Positions 1 to 7,146 of a stretch of 21,587 bases of DNA are shown piece by piece (the stretch's first letter is position 1; every line of letters begins with the position of its first letter). Made by a program: the position numbers and the translations under genes. The notes below the pieces were generated by a model. It was given only the letters and a program-made list of their open reading frames with translations. It was not told the DNA's origin and made no database searches. The stretch is from AWTP1-13 sp039808585 (GTDB lineage Bacteria; Pseudomonadota; Alphaproteobacteria; Rhizobiales; Hyphomicrobiaceae). The DNA lies in NCBI GenBank assembly GCA_039808585.1, contig JBDHTJ010000081.1:1-21587 (forward strand), given 5' to 3'.

Positions 1-407
1 TGCTGATGGAGCTGAAGGCGCGCAACGGCATCAAGTGGCGCTATGTGGAGCTTGCCATCGTCGTCGTCTCAAAACTCAACGAGTGCAGCTACTGCGTCGC
101 CCATCACAAGCCGAAGCTGAAAGTGGAGGGCCTGTCGGACGAGGCCATCGCCTCGCTGCCGGCGACAGACCATCCCGAGCTCAATGAGGTGGATCGCGCG
201 GTAGTGGATTATGCGGTGCGCGTGTCGAATGAGCCGGGCCGCATTCGCGATGCCGTCTTCACAAATCTCAAGAAGCACTTCACCGACGCGCAGATCGTGG
301 AGCTTACGCTGCGCATTGCCCTCTGCGGCGCCTACAATCGGCTGACCGAGGCGCTGCAGATCGACAACGAGCTCGAAGAGCAGGCGATCAAGCCGGCGGC
401 GGAATGA
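1..407 (+). CDS. AhpD/carboxymuconolactone decarboxylase-like protein, 5' partial
   Basis: The frame is open to the left edge, so the true start probably lies outside the window; an ATG at position 6 is available but need not be the start. The visible protein (about 133 residues) carries a C-S-Y-C-V-A-H-H segment at residues 27-34 counted from that ATG. This matches the CxxC-x3-H redox centre of the AhpD / carboxymuconolactone decarboxylase superfamily, where the two cysteines form a redox-active disulfide used for peroxide reduction. The rest is helical, as expected for the AhpD fold. The gene ends 10 nt before a GNAT gene and heads a tight plus-strand run with two RNA methyltransferase-like genes. 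Family assignment is firm; the physiological substrate (alkylhydroperoxide, or another peroxidase-related role) cannot be read from the sequence. Confidence 0.85.
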   Translation, partial: LMELKARNGIKWRYVELAIVVVSKLNECSYCVAHHKPKLKVEGLSDEAIASLPATDHPELNEVDRAVVDYAVRVSNEPGRIRDAVFTNLKKHFTDAQIVELTLRIALCGAYNRLTEALQIDNELEEQAIKPAAE

Positions 408-417
408 AACGGCGGCC

Positions 418-924
418 GTGCCCATCGAGATAGTCCCCATCCGCGAGGAGCATGTCGAAGGCTTCCATGGCCTGCTCGATCAGGTTGCGCGCGAGAAGCG
501 CTACCTGTTGTTTCTCGAAGCGCCGCCGCTCGAAAACGTGCGCGCCTTCGTGTTGAAGAGCATGCCGGGCCCCAACATCCAGTTCGTGGCGCTCGACGGT
601 GGCAGCGTGGTCGGGTGGTGCGACGTCATCCGCCTCGACCGCCCCACCACCCGCCACGCCGGCAGGCTCGGGGTCGGCCTTCCCCCCGCCTATCGCGAGA
701 AGGGGCTTGGCGCGCGTCTCATATCTGCGGTTCTTGACGAGGCCCGCGCGCGCGGGATCATACGCGTCGAGCTTCACGTGCGGGCGGACAACCCTCGTGC
801 CATCCGGCTCTACGAGAAGCTCGGTTTCCGCCACGAAGGCCGGCTAGTGCGCGATGTGAAGATCGATGGGCACTATTACGACAGTCTCGTAATGGCTGTG
901 CTGCTCGACGAGGATCGGCCATGA
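418..924 (+). CDS. GNAT family N-acetyltransferase
   Basis: This is a 168-residue single-domain GNAT protein, the usual family size. It would transfer an acetyl group from acetyl-CoA to an amine on a protein or small molecule. The acetyl-CoA pyrophosphate-binding motif A is seen as G-V-G-L-P-P-x-Y-R-E-K-G-L-G at residues 86-98, with the R-x-x-G-x-G core. Motif B follows as N-P-R-A-I-R-L-Y-E-K-L-G-F-R at 125-138, typical of RimI- and YhhY-like members. The start is a GTG at 418 with only a weak ribosome-binding site, which fits coupling to the gene ending 10 nt upstream. Its stop overlaps the next start as ATGA. The acceptor substrate is unknown; placement beside rRNA-methylase-like genes could hint at a ribosomal protein but is no proof. 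Confidence 0.88.
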   Translation: MPIEIVPIREEHVEGFHGLLDQVAREKRYLLFLEAPPLENVRAFVLKSMPGPNIQFVALDGGSVVGWCDVIRLDRPTTRHAGRLGVGLPPAYREKGLGARLISAVLDEARARGIIRVELHVRADNPRAIRLYEKLGFRHEGRLVRDVKIDGHYYDSLVMAVLLDEDRP

Positions 925-1829
925 CGCCTTCGCTCACGGTTCTCGCCACACCGGGCTTTGCCGACTATGCGCTCGTCGACAGCGGCGGCGGCCGCAAGCT
1001 CGAGCGCTTCGGCCGCTTCGTCGTCGACCGGCCCGAGCCGCAGGCGATGTGGCAGCAGGCGGTCGAACCGGGGGTATGGCTGCGCTCCAACGCGCAATTC
1101 AAGCCGTCGAAAGCAGAGGAAGACGAGGATGACGCCGGGCGCTGGCGGTTCGACAAGCCGCTTCCCGAAACGTGGCCGATCCAGGTGCTGGGCGTGACGA
1201 TCCTTTGCCGCCTCACGAACTTCCGCCACCTCGGCATCTTTCCGGAGCAGCTGCCGCACTGGCAATGGATGATCGAGCGCATCAAGGCGGTGCGGGGGGA
1301 GAGGCCGCGCATCTTGAACCTGTTCGCCTACACGGGAGCAGCCTCGCTCATCGCGGCACATGCGGGCGCCGAGGTCACGCATCTGGATGCCTCACGCAAG
1401 GCGATCGGCTGGGCCAAGCAGAACCAATCTGCCTCCAAGATGGGCGAGGCGCCGATCCGCTGGATCCTGGATGACGCGCGCAAATTCGTAGCCCGCGAAG
1501 CAAGGCGCAACCGCACCTACCACGTCATCCTCGTCGACCCACCGAAGTTCGGGCGAGGACCGGACAACGAGGTGTGGGACGTGTTCCGCGATCTGGCACC
1601 GCTTCTGCGCGACTGCGCCCAGCTGCTCGCCCCTGGCCAGGCATCACTGGTGCTCACAACTTATGCCATCCGTGCCTCTGCTCTTGCCACGCACGCGCTG
1701 GTGGCCGATTGCATGGGGCGGCCGGGCACCCTGGAAAGCGGTGAGCTTGCCGTCATCGAAGAGAGCGCGGGCCGCCTTCTTCCAACATCCATGTTCACGC
1801 GCTGGCAGGCCTCCGATGCGACGGCCTGA
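921..1829 (+). CDS. RlmI-like class I SAM-dependent methyltransferase
   Basis: A 302-residue Rossmann-fold methyltransferase. SAM-binding motif I is N-L-F-A-Y-T-G-A-A-S (133-142), the acidic residue closing strand 2 is D156, and motif IV is D-P-P-K-F (206-210). These are typical of the RlmI/RlmK 23S rRNA methylase family. RlmI makes m5C1962 using a cysteine in a C-terminal S-C-S motif; here the equivalent strand reads L-T-T-Y-A-I (245-250) with no cysteine. The N-terminal PUA RNA-binding domain of RlmI also appears to be missing, consistent with the shorter length. An m5C activity is therefore doubtful and the target is open. Start ATG 921 overlaps the GNAT stop (ATGA), and the next methyltransferase gene overlaps this gene's end by 14 nt, so co-translation is likely. 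Confidence 0.85.
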   Translation: MTPSLTVLATPGFADYALVDSGGGRKLERFGRFVVDRPEPQAMWQQAVEPGVWLRSNAQFKPSKAEEDEDDAGRWRFDKPLPETWPIQVLGVTILCRLTNFRHLGIFPEQLPHWQWMIERIKAVRGERPRILNLFAYTGAASLIAAHAGAEVTHLDASRKAIGWAKQNQSASKMGEAPIRWILDDARKFVAREARRNRTYHVILVDPPKFGRGPDNEVWDVFRDLAPLLRDCAQLLAPGQASLVLTTYAIRASALATHALVADCMGRPGTLESGELAVIEESAGRLLPTSMFTRWQASDATA

Positions 1830-2640
1830 TCCCACCCCGAAGGCCATCACCAGTCTGCAGAACGAGCGCGTGAAACTGATCCGCTCGTTGGAAATGCGAA
1901 AGGCGCGGCGCGACACCGGCCTGTTCGTCGCCGAAGGTGCCTCCCTGCTGATCATGGCACGCGAGGCGGGATGGGTGCCGAAGATGCTCGTGTTCCTTGC
2001 GGGCGCCGCATCCGGCGGCGTCACGAAGGATCTCGTGCAGTGGGCCATGCGGGCCGACGCCGAATGTCTCGAGGTTTCGGAAGCCGTGCTCGCCAAGATC
2101 GCCGCGAAGGAGAACCCTCAGTCCGTACTGGGCGTGTTCGAGCAGCGCTGGCACAAGCCCGCCTTTGTGGGAGAGCCGGCCGGGGACGCGCTGTGGGTGG
2201 CGCTGGAAGCGGTGCGTGATCCCGGCAACCTCGGCACCATCATTCGCACCGCCGACGCCGTTGCGGCCAGCGGCATCATTCTCGTCGGCAATACGGTCGA
2301 TCCGTTCTCGCGGGAGGCCGTGCGCGCCAGCATGGGCTCGATCTTCAACATGCCGCTCGTGCGCCAGCAGCCGGAGGAGTTTGCCGGCCTCGCCAAGCGC
2401 TGGAAGGGCCTGATCGTTGGCACGCATCTCGATGCGCGAAAAGACTTCCGCGCGCAGCCGTTCGATCGACCGGCGATCCTGCTGATGGGCAGCGAGGGGC
2501 CGGGCCTCAGCGATCAGCTCAAGGCCACGTGTACCGATCTCGTCAAGATCCCCATGGCCGGCAAGCTCGACAGCCTCAACCTCGCCGTTGCCACAGCGCT
2601 GCTGCTGTATGAAGCCCGCAAGGCCAGCCTGAAGCTATGA
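1816..2640 (+). CDS. TrmH/SpoU family RNA 2'-O-methyltransferase
   Basis: A 274-residue SPOUT-class enzyme predicted to methylate a ribose 2'-OH in tRNA or rRNA using SAM. All three SpoU motifs are visible: motif 1 with D-P-G-N-L-G-T-I-I-R-T-A-D-A (135-148, containing the catalytic-type N and R), motif 2 M-G-S-E-G-P-G-L (224-231), and motif 3 with K-I-P-M-A-G-K-L-D-S-L-N-L-A-V-A (244-259), which form the knotted SAM site. The N-terminal part (about 1-115) resembles the substrate-binding domain of RlmB/TrmH-like proteins, with the R-x-x-x-G-L-F-V-A-E-G start. The frame extends further upstream (from 1663), but that part is inside the preceding gene; ATG 1816 gives the conserved N-terminus and a 14-nt overlap. 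It converges on the bactofilin gene 22 nt away. The exact nucleotide modified is unknown. Confidence 0.92.
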   Translation: MRRPDPTPKAITSLQNERVKLIRSLEMRKARRDTGLFVAEGASLLIMAREAGWVPKMLVFLAGAASGGVTKDLVQWAMRADAECLEVSEAVLAKIAAKENPQSVLGVFEQRWHKPAFVGEPAGDALWVALEAVRDPGNLGTIIRTADAVAASGIILVGNTVDPFSREAVRASMGSIFNMPLVRQQPEEFAGLAKRWKGLIVGTHLDARKDFRAQPFDRPAILLMGSEGPGLSDQLKATCTDLVKIPMAGKLDSLNLAVATALLLYEARKASLKL

Positions 2641-2662
2641 AGCTCTCGCGGGGAGACGTCCG

Positions 2663-3151
2663 CTATTGCGGGGGCGGCATGATGCCATTGCTGCGTGGCA
2701 CCGACATCGGGTCGTCCGAGCGGCGCGACTTGCCCTCGAAGTATGCCCCCTGCTCGATCGCGAGCGACTTATGGAACACGTCGCCTTCAACGTGGCTGGT
2801 GGCCTGGAACGTGACGCTGTTGCCGCGAATGGAGCCTTGCACGGTGCCACGGACAACGATGTCCTCGGCGATGAGTGAGCCGGTGATGCGAGCCCGCTCG
2901 CCGATCACGATACGCTGGGCGTGAACGTCGCCCTGCAGGTCGCCATCGATCTGCACTTCGCCCTTGGATTCGAGGTTGCCGGTAATGGTCAGATCGGCGC
3001 CTATCACCGAGGGAGCGCCGGTGCGCGGTGCCATACCAGCGCGGCCGTTGGGCACCTGCGGAGGCGCGATGGGAGCGCCGGCCTTCAGCGGCGGAATGCC
3101 GAGGCGGCCGGCATCGATGGAATTATCCTTGTCAGGCTTCTTGGTAAACAT
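2663..3151 (-). CDS. Bactofilin family protein
   Basis: A 162-residue bactofilin (PF04519, formerly DUF583), a self-polymerising cytoskeletal protein that forms a right-handed beta-helix and non-polar filaments near the inner membrane. Residues about 48-145 show the repeating short beta-strand pattern, with G-x-[IVL]-x-G-D-[LV]-x-G turns such as V-Q-I-D-G-D-L-Q-G-D-V and V-R-G-T-V-Q-G-S-I-R-G. The core is flanked by a proline/glycine-rich N-terminal segment (15-47) and a proline-containing C-terminal tail, as usual for bactofilins. In other alphaproteobacteria bactofilins localise cell-wall enzymes and shape stalks or poles; the role here is not shown. A GGAG lies about 10 nt before the ATG. 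It is divergent from the beta-propeller gene and convergent with the RNA methyltransferase gene. Confidence 0.92.
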   Translation of the reverse strand: MFTKKPDKDNSIDAGRLGIPPLKAGAPIAPPQVPNGRAGMAPRTGAPSVIGADLTITGNLESKGEVQIDGDLQGDVHAQRIVIGERARITGSLIAEDIVVRGTVQGSIRGNSVTFQATSHVEGDVFHKSLAIEQGAYFEGKSRRSDDPMSVPRSNGIMPPPQ

Positions 3152-3363
3152 TGACGCGCTACTCCGGCATCACAAAATTTCCGCGCCTCCTTGTAGCATG
3201 CTGGCGCATTCCGGTCACCGGGGCGTGTATGAACTTCCTTGATACGTTGCGTTTTTCCTTAGCTGCCTTGAGGCTGCCAACTGGCCGTGTGTGGTTGATG
3301 ATGCTACCTGGAGTGTTCCCCCGGGGAGGTCTTTGGGGAGACAAAGAACATATGGGAGGCAGA

Positions 3364-4593
3364 ATGTTATCGAGATCGGTGATTGCAGTGCTGGCCCTGG
3401 CGGCATTCGGTATACCCGCCACGGCATCCGCGCAGATCGCGGTATCCGCCAACGACAACAAGATGAAACTCAACGACGGCAAGGTCGAGGTGGTCAAGAG
3501 CCCGCCGCCCGACACCGTCACGGTCATCGATCTCGGCGCCAACCCTCCGAAGGTGCTGGCCGAGTTGTCGAGCATACCGAACAGCGTTGTTGGGCCTCCT
3601 TTCAATGTCGCCGTCACGCCGAAGCAGGATCTCGCGCTCATCGCCTCGAACATGGCGCTCGATCCGACCGATCCGAGCAAAACCGCGCCCGACGACAAGG
3701 TGACGGTTCTCGACCTCACGCCGCTGACACAGACCCTGTCGGCCCGCCTCAAGAGCGCTGTCGGGCTCGGCAAGAACGACCCGCCGCCCGTGCCGAAGGT
3801 GCTCACAACGTTGCAAGTCGGGAAGGGTGCCGCCAGCATCGCCCTCAACAAGGCTGGCACGCTCGCCCTCGTCGCGAACCGCAACGAAGGGACCGTCTCG
3901 GTGCTCACCATCTCCGGCAAGACCGTGACTGTCGCCGGCAAGGTCACGGTCGGTGGCGAAAAGTCAGGCCCGAGCGGCATCGCCATCACGCCGGATGGCA
4001 AAATGGCGCTCGTGACACTCGATGCGGACCACAAGATCGCCGTGCTCGCGATCGACGGCACTACCGTCACCAAAACCGACCGCTTCATCACGGCAGGCCT
4101 GAGGCCCTACCCCATCGATATCGTGAAGACGGGCGAGGTTGCTTTCGTCGCCAACGTCGGCATGACCAATGGCGACGCCGATACAATGAGCGTGATCGAC
4201 CTCAAGGCCAGCCCCCCGCGCGTCGTCAACACTGTGGCCGTGGGCATGACGCCGGAAAGCCTCAAGGTATCGCCAGACGGCAAGTATGTCGCCGTGATCG
4301 TCAACAACGGGTCGAACCTCGCGGCGAAGTCGCCGTTCTTCAACGCGGCAGCGCGCCTGCAAGTGTGGGCGCGCAATGGAGCGCAGCTCACTAAGTATGG
4401 CGAGCTTGCCGTTGGCCGCTGGTGCCAGGGCATCGCCTGGAAGAACGACAATCGCAGCCTGCTTCTGCAGTGCATGGCGGAAGAGGAAATTTCCGTCATC
4501 CGCTTCTCGGGCGGCACGGGCAATTCGCTGCAGAAGGTGGGCTCCATCAAGACCAAGGGTGGCCCCGCCGGCATCCGCACTGCGGAACCCTGA
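3364..4593 (+). CDS. Secreted YVTN-type beta-propeller protein
   Basis: A 409-residue exported protein. Residues 1-23 form a signal peptide (hydrophobic stretch V-I-A-V-L-A-L-A-A-F, cleavage after A-S-A). The mature part is built of repeated blades with the pattern T-V-x-V-[IL]-D-L, N-x-x-x-x-T-V-S-V-L and G-I-A-I-T-P-D-G-K, the signature of YVTN/SMP-30/lactonase-like seven-bladed propellers, which usually mediate binding rather than catalysis. ATG 3364 has GGGAGG four bases upstream. ATG 3352, also in frame, is an alternative adding M-G-G-R. The frame is open further upstream to 3151, but that would precede the signal peptide and overlap the bactofilin start. A strong hairpin follows the stop. 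The ligand or partner is unknown. Confidence 0.85.
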   Translation: MLSRSVIAVLALAAFGIPATASAQIAVSANDNKMKLNDGKVEVVKSPPPDTVTVIDLGANPPKVLAELSSIPNSVVGPPFNVAVTPKQDLALIASNMALDPTDPSKTAPDDKVTVLDLTPLTQTLSARLKSAVGLGKNDPPPVPKVLTTLQVGKGAASIALNKAGTLALVANRNEGTVSVLTISGKTVTVAGKVTVGGEKSGPSGIAITPDGKMALVTLDADHKIAVLAIDGTTVTKTDRFITAGLRPYPIDIVKTGEVAFVANVGMTNGDADTMSVIDLKASPPRVVNTVAVGMTPESLKVSPDGKYVAVIVNNGSNLAAKSPFFNAAARLQVWARNGAQLTKYGELAVGRWCQGIAWKNDNRSLLLQCMAEEEISVIRFSGGTGNSLQKVGSIKTKGGPAGIRTAEP

Positions 4594-4604
4594 GCATGTG
4601 TTGA

Positions 4605-4634
4605 CCGGGGGCGGGGCTCAGCTCTCGCCCCCGG
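4605..4634 (+). terminator. Strong GC hairpin after the beta-propeller gene
   Basis: A perfect 9-bp inverted repeat (CCGGGGGCG at 4605-4613 and CGCCCCCGG at 4626-4634) that can be extended inward with G-U and G-C pairs. It begins 11 nt after the stop codon at 4593 and ends 60 nt before folP. There is no T-tract after it, so it is terminator-like (or a 3' stabilising stem) rather than a classic intrinsic terminator. Confidence 0.5.
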
Positions 4635-4694
4635 CACGACCTGAAGCCGCGGGCACGGATTTGCGCGTGCTTCAAAGGACAGAAGAAAGCCGAC

Positions 4695-5744
4695 ATGGAG
4701 CGTCATTACCTTCGCCCCCTGGCGCCACTGCCACCAGAGGCCAGCGCCACGACAGCCCCCTTCGGTCTTTTCGTGGGCGGGCAGGCTGTGGGTTTTGCGG
4801 CAGCCGAAGTCATCGTGCGTCGGGATGGCGCCATCTGGCGCGAGATCGTTTCGGCCCCGGAACTCGCCAGGCGCAGCGATCCCGCGTTGGCAGCGCTCGC
4901 GGCCAACATTTCTGCCCAGCGCGGCGATATCGCAGGCCTCAGCCTCGACCGGCCCCGCATCATGGGCATCATCAACGTGACGCCCGACAGCTTCTCTGAT
5001 GGCGGTGCGTTCTTCGACACCGATACGGCCATCGCGCACGGCATCGCGCTTGCCGAGGAAGGCGCCGACATTCTCGACATTGGCGGCGAATCCACGCGCC
5101 CCGGCGCAAAACCGATCGACCCGCAGGCGGAATGCGATCGCGTGATCCCCGTGATCACGGCACTGCGCAGGCACACCACCGCGCGCATCTCCATCGATAC
5201 GCGCAACAGCCTGGTGATGCAGCGCGCGCTCGACGCCGGCGCGCACATGATCAACGACGTGTCGGCCTTGATGCACGATCCCGCAAGCATCGGCGTGGTG
5301 GCCAAATCTGGCGTTCCGGTCGTGCTCATGCACATGCTCGGCACGCCGGAGACGATGCAGGTAAAGCCCACCTACGACGACGTGCTGCTCGACGTCACGG
5401 ACTATCTCGCGTCACGCGTTGCGGCATGCGAGGCGGCCGGCATCCCCCGCGAGAGGATCATCGTCGATCCCGGCATCGGCTTCGGCAAGACGGTGTCGCA
5501 CAATCTCGCGCTGATCCACGGCCTCTCGATCCTGCACGGCCTCGGCACCGCCGTGCTTCTCGGTGCCTCGCGCAAGAGCTTCATCGCCAACCTGATGAAG
5601 CGGCTCGGGGCGCCGCCACCCGAGAACCGCCTTGCCGGCTCTCTCGCGGCCGCGCTCGAAGGCGTCCGCCAGGGCGCCCAGATCCTTCGCGTGCACGACG
5701 TGGCCGAAACCCGTCAGGCCATGGCGGTGGCGCTCGAACGCTGA
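4695..5744 (+). CDS. folP: Dihydropteroate synthase
   Basis: This enzyme condenses 6-hydroxymethyl-7,8-dihydropterin pyrophosphate with p-aminobenzoate to give 7,8-dihydropteroate in folate synthesis, and is the sulfonamide target. The TIM-barrel signatures are all present: I-N-V-T-P-D-S-F-S-D-G-G (93-104), E-S-T-R-P-G-A (132-138), D-P-G-I-G-F-G-K-T (258-266), G-A-S-R-K-S-F-I (290-297) and the final R-V-H-D (332-335). At 349 residues it is longer than the common form (about 270-285); the barrel starts near residue 87, leaving an 86-residue N-terminal extension. The extension begins with Y-L-R-P-L, recalling longer FolP versions I associate with some alphaproteobacteria. The ribosome-binding site is weak and purine-rich (AAAGGACAG). 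folK or other folate genes are not adjacent. It converges on the MauG-like gene 34 nt downstream. Confidence 0.96.
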   Translation: MERHYLRPLAPLPPEASATTAPFGLFVGGQAVGFAAAEVIVRRDGAIWREIVSAPELARRSDPALAALAANISAQRGDIAGLSLDRPRIMGIINVTPDSFSDGGAFFDTDTAIAHGIALAEEGADILDIGGESTRPGAKPIDPQAECDRVIPVITALRRHTTARISIDTRNSLVMQRALDAGAHMINDVSALMHDPASIGVVAKSGVPVVLMHMLGTPETMQVKPTYDDVLLDVTDYLASRVAACEAAGIPRERIIVDPGIGFGKTVSHNLALIHGLSILHGLGTAVLLGASRKSFIANLMKRLGAPPPENRLAGSLAAALEGVRQGAQILRVHDVAETRQAMAVALER

Positions 5745-5778
5745 GGTTCGTCTATGAGCGCCAGCTGCGCGCGGCGCG

Positions 5779-7137
5779 CTATCGAACCTCGATCGTGAGG
5801 CGCATGGTCGGATGGATGCCGCAGAAGGCGTCGTAGGTGCCGGGTTCGGGAAAACGCAGCACGATCGATTGGCGCGGCTCCTGTGCACCGGAATTGAAGT
5901 CGAAGCGCGGGTCGAAAATTCGCACGTTGTGAGTGCGGGTGTCGTCATTCAGAATGGTCAGGGCATCGGCGCGCCCGATTGCCACGTGCGTGGGCGCAAA
6001 GCGCTTGTCGGCCTGCCGCACCGTATTCACGTTCAGCGCGGCAGGTGTGCGGGTCTGCCCGCTTGCCGCCAATACCCAGGCTTCGTCGGAAGGTTGCGGC
6101 GCACTTTCGCTCGACAAAGTGTCGAGGAAGGCGAGCAGGTCCGCGCGCTCGGCATCGGAAAGCTTCAGGTCGCGCGGCATGTCAGGGCTGAGCGAAGGGC
6201 GACGGATTCCGCCGCGCTCATAGTGGCGCACAACCTCCTCCAGTGTCGCCATCGACCCGTCGTGCATGTAGGGCGCAGTCCAGGCCAGTTCGCGCAGCGT
6301 CGGCGTCTTGAAGGCGAAGCGGGCGGATGCAATATCGATGATCTTGTGGCGGCCTTCGTCGTTCGTCGGCAAACCGATGTCGTAGAAGCCGTGGTCGGTG
6401 AAGGCGAAACCGCTGTGGCAGGCAACGCAGCGCGCCTTGCCGTTGAAAAGCTCGAAGCCGCGCACCTCGGCCTCGCTCAGAGCCTGCGCATCGCCGGCGA
6501 TCCATTTGTCGAAGCGCGTCGCAGGCGAGATCAGCGTTCGTTCATAGGCGGCGATGGCCTTGGCCAAGGTGCCGGCGTCGATGCGTGGATCTTCAGGGAA
6601 GGCGGCAGCGAAGGCCGCCCGATAACTTTCAATTCGTGTCAGCCGTTCTGCCCCGATTTCGAGCGAGGCGCCCATTTCGTCCGGATGTGCCACGGGAAAC
6701 CGCGCCTGGTCTTCCAGGCTCGTGGCACGACCATCCCAGAATAAGAACGGGCTGAAAGCGGCATTCCAGAGCGTGGGCGAATGCCGCGCGAGGCGTTTGC
6801 CGCTGACGCCCTTACCCAGGCGCTCGCCATCCGTGAACGAGAGCTTCTCGTCGTGACAGCTGGCACAGGCGATCTTGCCGTTGGAGGAAAGCTGCGGGTC
6901 TTCGAATATGCGCTTGCCTAGCGCCACCTTCGCAGGCGTCGAAGCGTTGTCGCGCGGCTGCGGCACGAAATCGGGGCGCGCGAAGGCAGCTTTCATCGCC
7001 TCGATGCGGGCGTTGCGGTCCGGGCTCTGGCCGAGCGCCGTCGTGAGGCGCGTCACGGCCACTGCGCTCACGAAGCCGGCGACGGCCGCCACGAGAAACA
7101 GCGACATACCTCCCGCTGCGCAGCGTAAGGACATCAT
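5779..7137 (-). CDS. MauG/bCcP-family dihaem peroxidase fused to an amicyanin-like cupredoxin
   Basis: A 452-residue exported protein with a hydrophobic N-terminal anchor or signal (about 12-29). Residues 65-345 are a dihaem cytochrome c peroxidase/MauG module: haem motifs C-A-S-C-H (91-95) and C-V-A-C-H (237-241), F-W-D-G-R-A-x-S-L-E-D-Q-A (133-145), P-x-E-M-G (152-156) and T-P-T-L-R-E-L-A-x-T-A-P-Y-M-H-D-G (278-294). Residues about 365-452 are a cupredoxin: T-H-N-V with H403, then C-G-I-H-P-T-M giving C439, H442 and M445. The C-x2-H-x2-M spacing is that of amicyanin, whose loop reads C-T-P-H-P-F-M. Such a protein could oxidise a partner via haem and pass electrons through type 1 copper. Start ATG 7137 has GAGGGG overlapping the stop of the upstream gene, 9 nt away, so the two form an operon. 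Family and domain calls are strong; substrate is unknown. Confidence 0.9.
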   Translation of the reverse strand: MMSLRCAAGGMSLFLVAAVAGFVSAVAVTRLTTALGQSPDRNARIEAMKAAFARPDFVPQPRDNASTPAKVALGKRIFEDPQLSSNGKIACASCHDEKLSFTDGERLGKGVSGKRLARHSPTLWNAAFSPFLFWDGRATSLEDQARFPVAHPDEMGASLEIGAERLTRIESYRAAFAAAFPEDPRIDAGTLAKAIAAYERTLISPATRFDKWIAGDAQALSEAEVRGFELFNGKARCVACHSGFAFTDHGFYDIGLPTNDEGRHKIIDIASARFAFKTPTLRELAWTAPYMHDGSMATLEEVVRHYERGGIRRPSLSPDMPRDLKLSDAERADLLAFLDTLSSESAPQPSDEAWVLAASGQTRTPAALNVNTVRQADKRFAPTHVAIGRADALTILNDDTRTHNVRIFDPRFDFNSGAQEPRQSIVLRFPEPGTYDAFCGIHPTMRLTIEVR

Positions 7138-7146
7138 CGCCGCCCC

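Noticed and set aside
1663..1815. Upstream extension of the SpoU methyltransferase frame
   Set aside because: It lies wholly inside the preceding gene and encodes no conserved part; ATG 1816 gives the family N-terminus.
3151..3363. Upstream extension of the beta-propeller frame to position 3151
   Set aside because: It precedes a clear signal peptide, overlaps the bactofilin start, and the ATG at 3364 has a good ribosome-binding site.
4107..5333. 408-codon minus-strand frame spanning the beta-propeller and folP genes
   Set aside because: It crosses two well-supported genes and an intergenic hairpin; its composition is that of a shadow frame.
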